DNA from: JAAETI01 sp965368515
GTDB lineage: Bacteria; Actinomycetota; Acidimicrobiia; Spongiisociales; UBA5794
DNA: 6,470 bases
Direction of reading: 5' to 3'
Assembly: GCA_965368515.1 (NCBI GenBank)
Contig: CBDUNF010000199.1
Span: 1 to 6,470 of the forward strand
Position numbers and translations under genes: made by a program. The notes below the pieces were generated by a model. It was not told the origin of the DNA. It was given only the letters and a program-made list of their open reading frames with translations, and did no database searches. This document shows, piece by piece, positions 1 to 4,300 of the stretch. The first letter of the stretch is position 1. Every line of letters starts with the position of its first letter.

Positions 1-597
1 TTCATCCTGGTGCCCTTCTACCTGGAGAACGCACTGGGTGCTTCCCCACGTCAGGTTGGTCTGCTGATTGCTCCGGCGCCGCTCCTCCTCGGGTTATCTG
101 CTCCAGCCAGCGGATCGGTATCCGATCGGGTAGGGCCGCGCCGGGTCCTGGTCGTGGGACTGGTGATACTTGTCGGTGCCTATTTGGCGATGCAGTTGCT
201 CCAGGCCGACTCCCCCCTGTGGATGATCATGATTGTGATGGCTCTTGCCGGATTGGGCATGGGCATCTTCCAGTCCCCCAACAACAGCGCAGTCATGGGT
301 TCGGCGACTGCCGAGCGGCTCGGCGTGACGTCGGCGATGCTCGGCATCAGCAGGAACACCGGTCAACTGACGGGAATCGCAGTCCTTGGCGCGCTCTGGG
401 CATTGCGCGTGTCCTATCACTTCGGAGCAACAGTGGATGCCAAGGTGGCTTCGGCAACAGCGCAGGCGGCGGCGCTTCGTGACGTTGGATGGATCAATAC
501 CGGATTGGTGGCGGTGGCTCTCGGTCTCTCGCTGTGGGGTCTGGCCGAGGAGAAAAAGACCAAGGCTAGGGAGCGAATCGGCCCAGACGCTCAGTGA
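1..597 (+). CDS. MFS exporter, DHA2 (EmrB/QacA-like) family, C-terminal part (5' truncated)
   Basis: The reading frame is open from base 1 to a TGA at 595-597, giving 198 residues of a protein whose start lies left of the window. About five hydrophobic segments are visible, at roughly residues 20-40, 50-70, 72-93, 118-138 and 158-180. The loop SDRVGPRR, just before a helix, is the MFS motif-A-like cytoplasmic loop of the second half. The stretch GMGIFQSPNNSAVMGS, followed by RLGVTSAMLGISRNTGQ, is typical of DHA2-type 14-helix drug:proton antiporters. The tail is charged and soluble (EEKKTKARER). The family exports drugs or other small compounds using the proton gradient; the substrate cannot be read from sequence. 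Its last 32 bases overlap the 3' end of the convergent nucleoside hydrolase gene. There is no visible functional link to the redox genes. The family is confident; the function is generic. Confidence 0.88.
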   Translation, partial: FILVPFYLENALGASPRQVGLLIAPAPLLLGLSAPASGSVSDRVGPRRVLVVGLVILVGAYLAMQLLQADSPLWMIMIVMALAGLGMGIFQSPNNSAVMGSATAERLGVTSAMLGISRNTGQLTGIAVLGALWALRVSYHFGATVDAKVASATAQAAALRDVGWINTGLVAVALGLSLWGLAEEKKTKARERIGPDAQ

Positions 598-1510
598 GGA
601 GCTGGTAATACCTATCGGCGTCTAGGGACATCATCACTTGTGCGTTCGGCTCTTTGCCGGTTTGACCCCACCAATCGGCAATCGTCTGGCCGTGGACAGA
701 TCCGGGATCTGTCACGACCGAAACATACGCCGGCCGTGGGTCGAACATCTCGGGCTCGATCAGGTAGGCAATGACCGTTGGGTCGTGAAGCGGATAGCCC
801 TCAAACCCGTACCTCGACACATCGAAAAGCCCCGCAAAGTCGAGCATCGCGGCGACGGCCTCGCCGACTGGGGCGGCAAGCGACCGAAAGGCGTCGATAC
901 GGGCCGGTGTCGCCTGAGCCTGGTGAGTCACGTCGAGCGGCATGATCGTCAGTGGAACACCGCTCGTCAGCACCACATGCGCCGCATGGGGGTCGACGAA
1001 TACATTGAATTCAGCCGTCGGGGTGACGTTGCCTCCTTCTCGGAAGCTGCCACCCATGATCACGACCTCGGCGAGTTTGTCGGCTATTGCCGGTTCCTTG
1101 ACAAGCGCCATGCCCAGGTTCGTCATGGGACCGATCAGACACACCGTGACCGACTTGTCATCGGCCGCAAGAAGCGTGTCGACGAGATAATCGACAGCAT
1201 GGGCAGACTCCACATCGCTTGTCGGCTCCGGGAGGTGGGGACCATCGAGTCCGGTTTCGCCATGCACGTACTCGGCGGTAACCAGGTCGTTGACCATCGG
1301 CCGCTCGCATCCCCGATAGATCGGCACATGGTTGGCCTGCACCAATTCGCGGAGTCGCCGTGCGTTGTATGTGGTCTTGTCGAGCGGCACGTTCCCGGCA
1401 ACCGTCGTAATCGCGGCTAGTTCAAGCTCGTCGGATGACGCGATCGCAAGGAGCAGGGCGAATGCGTCGTCGTGGCCCGGGTCGGTGTCAATGATGATCC
1501 GCTTGGTCAT
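566..1510 (-). CDS. Inosine-uridine-preferring nucleoside hydrolase (IUNH family)
   Basis: Nucleoside hydrolases cleave the N-glycosidic bond of (deoxy)ribonucleosides to free base and ribose in salvage or catabolism. From the ATG at 1510 the protein has 314 residues, the usual family length. The N-terminal DTDPGHDDA supplies the Ca2+-binding aspartates (D8/D10/D14/D15). GPMTNLG carries the Ca2+-ligating Thr near residue 130. EFNVFVDPHAA is the conserved substrate/metal loop, and LHDP near residues 241-244 gives the catalytic-pocket His and final Asp ligand. All key residues are present, so it should be active and cytoplasmic. A GTG two codons upstream (1516) is possible, but it overlaps the AGGAG ribosome site, and the ATG forms an ATGA overlap with the SCO stop, so ATG is preferred. 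It is the last gene of the SCO operon and converges on the MFS gene. Exact nucleoside preference is not predictable. Confidence 0.95.
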   Translation of the reverse strand: MTKRIIIDTDPGHDDAFALLLAIASSDELELAAITTVAGNVPLDKTTYNARRLRELVQANHVPIYRGCERPMVNDLVTAEYVHGETGLDGPHLPEPTSDVESAHAVDYLVDTLLAADDKSVTVCLIGPMTNLGMALVKEPAIADKLAEVVIMGGSFREGGNVTPTAEFNVFVDPHAAHVVLTSGVPLTIMPLDVTHQAQATPARIDAFRSLAAPVGEAVAAMLDFAGLFDVSRYGFEGYPLHDPTVIAYLIEPEMFDPRPAYVSVVTDPGSVHGQTIADWWGQTGKEPNAQVMMSLDADRYYQLLTERLGRFAP

Positions 1511-2115
1511 AGCCACTCCTGCAGGTCGAGTGCGATCTGTTCACCAGGGGTGCCAAAGCTGAAGGTCTCAACCAGACGGCCCTCACGATCGATCACGTAG
1601 ACCCCGGCCCAATGATCGACAAGGTAGCCGGTCGCGGCGGTGCCCTCATGCGCCTGATAGAAGACGTTGTAGTCCCCTGCTACTGAGGCGATCTCGGCTT
1701 CAGAGCCGGTCAGCCCGATGAACCCTGGATCGAAATGGTCCATGTACTCACTCAAAATCCCCGGGGTGTCTCGGGCCGGGTCAACCGAAATCATCATCAC
1801 CTGAACATCCTCCCGGGCAGCCCCATCCAGATTGGCGACTGCGGTTGCCAACTCGGCGAGGGACGCCGGACAGATGTCGGGACAGAAGGTGTAGCCGAAG
1901 TACAACAGCACCACCTTGTCCTCGTAAGTATCCAAAGACACTTGTTCCCCGGTATCCGCGGTTAGCTGGAAGGTAGGGGCGGCATCGGGATTCGAAAACA
2001 CCGTCCCGACGAACTCGTGCGGATCTCGGTTCAAGAGAATGAACGCAGCACCAACTGCTACCCCTAGCGAGGCCGCCAGCACGATGGCAAGAAACTTGTT
2101 CGAGTTCACGTTCAC
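1507..2115 (-). CDS. SCO1/SenC/PrrC-family copper chaperone (second canonical copy)
   Basis: SCO proteins are membrane-anchored thioredoxin-fold proteins that bind Cu through two Cys and one His and help build the CuA site of cytochrome oxidase on the outer face of the membrane. The 202-residue protein has one N-terminal membrane anchor (about residues 7-28), the copper motif FGYTFCPDICPAS (C78, C82), the family signature SVDPARDTP, and the distal ligand H168 in LVDHWAG. It is a complete canonical SCO. The annotated start is GTG at 2115, directly abutting the TAG of the upstream SCO gene with zero spacing. A second GTG at 2109, behind a TTAGG-like site, is an equally reasonable start and would remove two residues. 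It is followed by the nucleoside hydrolase through an ATGA overlap. It is a tandem paralogue of its upstream neighbour. Which oxidase it serves is unknown. Confidence 0.93.
   Translation of the reverse strand: MNVNSNKFLAIVLAASLGVAVGAAFILLNRDPHEFVGTVFSNPDAAPTFQLTADTGEQVSLDTYEDKVVLLYFGYTFCPDICPASLAELATAVANLDGAAREDVQVMMISVDPARDTPGILSEYMDHFDPGFIGLTGSEAEIASVAGDYNVFYQAHEGTAATGYLVDHWAGVYVIDREGRLVETFSFGTPGEQIALDLQEWL
1516..1520 (-). promoter_or_regulatory. Ribosome binding site deciding the nucleoside hydrolase start
   Basis: AGGAG on the minus strand, 5 nt before the ATG at 1510 and inside the last codons of the upstream SCO gene. It supports the ATG over the GTG at 1516, which overlaps the site itself. 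With the ATGA stop/start overlap it implies reinitiation or coupled translation. Confidence 0.65.
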
Positions 2116-2721
2116 CTAACCCAAGAAGTACTCAATGTCTGAGGCAATCTGCTCGGCCGAACCTTCAAAGGGCAGCACGAGCTTCAGGTAGCCCTCACGG
2201 TCAACCAGGATGACCGTCGATGTGTGATCGATCGTATAGCCCGTTGCTTCCGACCCGGGGGCCTGTTCGTAGACGACACCGTACAGCGTCGCTATCCGGT
2301 TGACCGTGGCTTCGTCTCCGGTCACTCCGATGAAGTTCGGGTGGAAGTGCTCCACGTAGTCCTCGAGTAGCTCAGGCGTGTCCCGAGCAGGATCCACCGA
2401 GACCATCATGATCTGCACGTCTTCGGCCTTATCACCTAGCAGCTCGATCGAGTCGGCGAGCTTGCTCAGGGTGGCAGGACAGACGTCTGGACATAGCGTG
2501 TAGCCGAAGTAGACGACAACCACCTTGCCCTCGAAGTCGGTCATCCGAATCGGCCCGTCGGCCGAATCCAGCTCGAGTCGCGGCGCCTTTTGGGTCGATT
2601 GAATCACCGCTCCCCCGAAGATGTGGGGCCGGAACCGAGGCAGTATGAAGAACCACGCCACGATCACCCCGATGAGGGCAATGGCAATACCGACACCGAT
2701 GCGTTTCCACGTTGTGGTCAT
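2116..2721 (-). CDS. SCO1/SenC/PrrC-family copper chaperone (first canonical copy)
   Basis: From the ATG at 2721 the protein has 201 residues. It has a membrane anchor at about residues 8-28, FGYTLCPDVCPAT with C77 and C81, SVDPARDTP, and the third copper ligand H166 in TIDHTST. All three ligands are in place, so copper binding outside the membrane is expected. The ATG overlaps the stop of the preceding SCO-like gene as ATGA. I see no good Shine-Dalgarno, so translation probably depends on coupling. A GTG at 2730, three codons earlier, is an alternative without better support. It shares motif structure and most signature residues with the next gene, indicating tandem duplication followed by divergence. 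Having two complete copies could mean separate targets (different oxidases or CuA loading steps) or one metal carrier and one thiol reductant. That division is inference. Confidence 0.93.
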   Translation of the reverse strand: MTTTWKRIGVGIAIALIGVIVAWFFILPRFRPHIFGGAVIQSTQKAPRLELDSADGPIRMTDFEGKVVVVYFGYTLCPDVCPATLSKLADSIELLGDKAEDVQIMMVSVDPARDTPELLEDYVEHFHPNFIGVTGDEATVNRIATLYGVVYEQAPGSEATGYTIDHTSTVILVDREGYLKLVLPFEGSAEQIASDIEYFLG

Positions 2722-3386
2722 GGATAGCACAGGAAGAAATGGGCAGCTTCGTAGGCCAGCGACGCGGCACCATGCGAGTTACGAATCTCCTCACCGAGGA
2801 TGTCCATGTGGTGCAGGATCTTGTCAGAGTCCGAAGCATTGGTTTGATAGCGATACTCGCCCCGGATCACACCCCAACCATCGACGAGGATGAACACCGG
2901 ATCGAACGTAAACGAGCCGTCGTCACGTTCCTCGTAGTACGCCTCGAATCCGGCTTTGACTACGTTCTCGAGATGGACGGGGTCGCCCGTCACAAAACTC
3001 CATTGTTCGGTGTCGGCCCCCAATCCCGCCGCATATGCGTCGAGGACCTCGGGCGTGTCGGTGTCAGCATCAAAGGAAACCGTCACAAACCTGATTGAGG
3101 TGTCGCCTGCATCCACTTCGCCAAGCCGGCTTTGGACCTCGACCATGGTTTCGTTCATCGCCGCACAATCAGCCCCACACCCGCTGTACCCGAAGTTGTA
3201 TAGAACAATGTCACCGCGCACGTCCTCAGAGGTAACGGTCTCGGCGCTCTGGTTGGTCAACAGATAGCCGGGGGCGAGACGAATTCGAGGCAGAACCTGA
3301 ATCGGCTCAAACAACGCGAACGCCATCGCAGCGGCAATAATCAGCCCCACAGGGATGACCGACCTGATGATTGCTTTCCGACTCAC
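2718..3386 (-). CDS. SCO-like thioredoxin-fold membrane protein lacking the copper-ligand His
   Basis: This 222-residue protein has a membrane anchor at residues 9-26, then a SCO/thioredoxin-like domain. FGYSGCGADCAAMN matches the SCO Cx3C position (C70, C74), and VTVSFDADTDTP matches the SVDPxRDTP signature. Where canonical SCO has DHxxxVILVD, this protein has FDPVFILVD: the His is replaced and the loop is two residues shorter. It is also longer at the C-terminus, ending in a hydrophobic FFLCYP with an extra Cys (C220). The Cx3C pair could still do thiol-disulfide chemistry or bind metal weakly, so a redox role in CuA or cytochrome maturation is plausible but unproven. The GTG start is supported by GGAGGA five bases upstream (3392-3397). 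It heads the four-gene operon and its stop overlaps the next ATG. Confidence 0.85.
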   Translation of the reverse strand: MSRKAIIRSVIPVGLIIAAAMAFALFEPIQVLPRIRLAPGYLLTNQSAETVTSEDVRGDIVLYNFGYSGCGADCAAMNETMVEVQSRLGEVDAGDTSIRFVTVSFDADTDTPEVLDAYAAGLGADTEQWSFVTGDPVHLENVVKAGFEAYYEERDDGSFTFDPVFILVDGWGVIRGEYRYQTNASDSDKILHHMDILGEEIRNSHGAASLAYEAAHFFLCYP

Positions 3387-3464
3387 TCACGTCCTCCGCT
3401 GCAAGGATGTAACCCACGACCCGATCGATATACTCCCGACTCGCAACTGCACCCGGAAGGCGCA
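3387..3464. promoter_or_regulatory. Divergent intergenic region with likely promoters for the SCO operon and the small lipoprotein
   Basis: This 78-bp gap separates two genes read in opposite directions and is the only real non-coding DNA in the window, so both promoters probably lie here or extend into the flanking genes. On the plus strand TATACT (3429-3434) resembles a -10 box and would give a leader of roughly 25 bases, but no convincing -35 is visible 16-18 bases upstream. On the minus strand the candidates (TATATC, TTACAT) are weak. Both genes have ribosome sites here: GGAAGG at 3455-3460 (plus) and GGAGGA at 3392-3397 (minus). No clear operator was seen. Confidence 0.4.
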
Positions 3465-3902
3465 ATGGTCATCACAATCAAGCCTATTGGCCCTAGCCGC
3501 AAGACCTCGCGGGCGACCATCACGTTAGCCCTGTTCCTTGCCTTTGCGGTGACCGCGTGTGCGTTCCCCGAGGAGGCGTTCGACGGCAGCCTCGAAGGAA
3601 CGTATTACATCAATGGTTTCGATCATCAGGGCGCCGAGTACGGCGGATCCCTGACGATTACCGCCACCAACGAGCCATCGGTGTACGAGATGCAGTGGAT
3701 TATCACCGGAAGCATCCAAACTGGCGTTGCGACGGTTTCTGGCAATCAGCTTGTCGCTGAGTGGACTGCGCTGGAAGGCTTCGACACCGCATCCCACGGC
3801 ACCGCCACCTACGAGATAACCGACGCTGGCGAACTTCACGGTGAACGCGTCGTCGACGGCCAAGAGGGTGTTGGCATCGAAGAGGCGCTCCCGGTCCGCT
3901 AG
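3465..3902 (+). CDS. Small predicted lipoprotein of unknown function
   Basis: I do not recognise a named gene. The 145-residue product has a basic n-region (R12, K13, R16), a hydrophobic core (about 18-29) and a lipobox VTAC with C32 as lipidation site, so it should be exported and lipid-anchored. The mature part of about 114 residues looks all-beta: alternating polar/hydrophobic strands with regular Gly turns (GTYYINGFDHQG, YGGSLTIT, HGTATYEI, GELHGERV). This resembles small Gly/Tyr-rich beta-barrel or sandwich domains common in bacterial hypothetical proteins. It has no Cys after the lipobox and no CxxCH or other cofactor motif. ATG is preceded by GGAAGG four bases upstream. It diverges from the SCO operon and converges on the cytochrome c gene, sharing the palindrome CTAG as both stop codons. 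A link to the redox genes is only positional. Confidence 0.75.
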   Translation: MVITIKPIGPSRKTSRATITLALFLAFAVTACAFPEEAFDGSLEGTYYINGFDHQGAEYGGSLTITATNEPSVYEMQWIITGSIQTGVATVSGNQLVAEWTALEGFDTASHGTATYEITDAGELHGERVVDGQEGVGIEEALPVR

Positions 3903-4297
3903 GGCATGCCGGTAAGCAACTCGACCAGGCTATCGATCTGGTCGGAGGACAGATACTCAGCCCAGTTGGTGCTCATCTGGCCGGGTTCGAAACCCTCGAC
4001 CACGTATGCATCGGGCTCGACAATCGACTGCCGCAGATACTCGTCGGTGGTCAAGCCGGTCACACGCGATTCAACCCGAAACAGCGATGGCCCCACCAGG
4101 GTGATTCCCCTCTCGAGTGAATGGCAGGTGACGCACCCGGGATTGGCGCCGACTACACGCTCTTCAAAGAGCTCTAGGCCGGTTGTGGCCACACGCCTCG
4201 TAGACGAAGGGACAGCCGTGGTGTCACTGCCGCTGCCACCATCACACCCCGCAACAAGCAGCAGCAACACGATCAGGGTGGCCCAGACGGACTTCAT
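3899..4297 (-). CDS. Lipoprotein monohaem cytochrome c
   Basis: This 132-residue protein has an N-terminal lipoprotein signal (hydrophobic residues 5-16, lipobox VAGC with C18), a Ser/Thr-rich linker and a single class I-type cytochrome c domain. CVTCH (C55, C58, H59) attaches haem, and M108 in EPGQMS is the likely sixth ligand. It should sit on the outer face of the membrane and shuttle electrons. It closely matches the C-terminal c domain of the upstream fusion: both have CHSL, LVGPSL, YLRQSIV, AYVVEGF and GQM in the same order, with a four-residue deletion here before the YLRQSIV segment. The ATG lies three bases after the fusion's stop, with GGAG (4304-4307) six bases upstream inside the fusion's last codons, so the two are surely cotranscribed. 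It probably accepts electrons from the fusion and passes them to an oxidase or other acceptor. Confidence 0.92.
   Translation of the reverse strand: MKSVWATLIVLLLLVAGCDGGSGSDTTAVPSSTRRVATTGLELFEERVVGANPGCVTCHSLERGITLVGPSLFRVESRVTGLTTDEYLRQSIVEPDAYVVEGFEPGQMSTNWAEYLSSDQIDSLVELLTGMP
3922..3944. terminator. Possible hairpin just past the lipoprotein gene stop
   Basis: CGACCAG (3922-3928) and CTGGTCG (3938-3944) form a perfect 7-bp GC-rich stem with a 9-base loop, starting 20 bases after the plus-strand stop. There is no T-tract after it, and it lies inside the coding end of the convergent cytochrome c gene, where codon use could produce it by chance. If functional it would stop plus-strand transcription. 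Confidence 0.25.
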
Positions 4298-4300
4298 CCG

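Noticed and set aside
571..592. Inverted repeat GAGCG/CGCTC in the overlap of the MFS and nucleoside hydrolase genes as a bidirectional terminator
   Set aside because: The stem is only 5 bp with a 12-base loop and no T-tract, too weak to call in GC-rich coding DNA.
638..1420. 260-codon open frame on the plus strand inside the nucleoside hydrolase region
   Set aside because: It lies antisense to a complete hydrolase with all catalytic motifs. Its product is rich in Arg/His with no domain or membrane pattern, as expected of a shadow frame in high-GC DNA.
2718..3386. Calling the third SCO-like gene a canonical copper chaperone
   Set aside because: The third copper ligand His is absent and the loop is shortened, so only a SCO-like fold with a Cx3C pair is supported.
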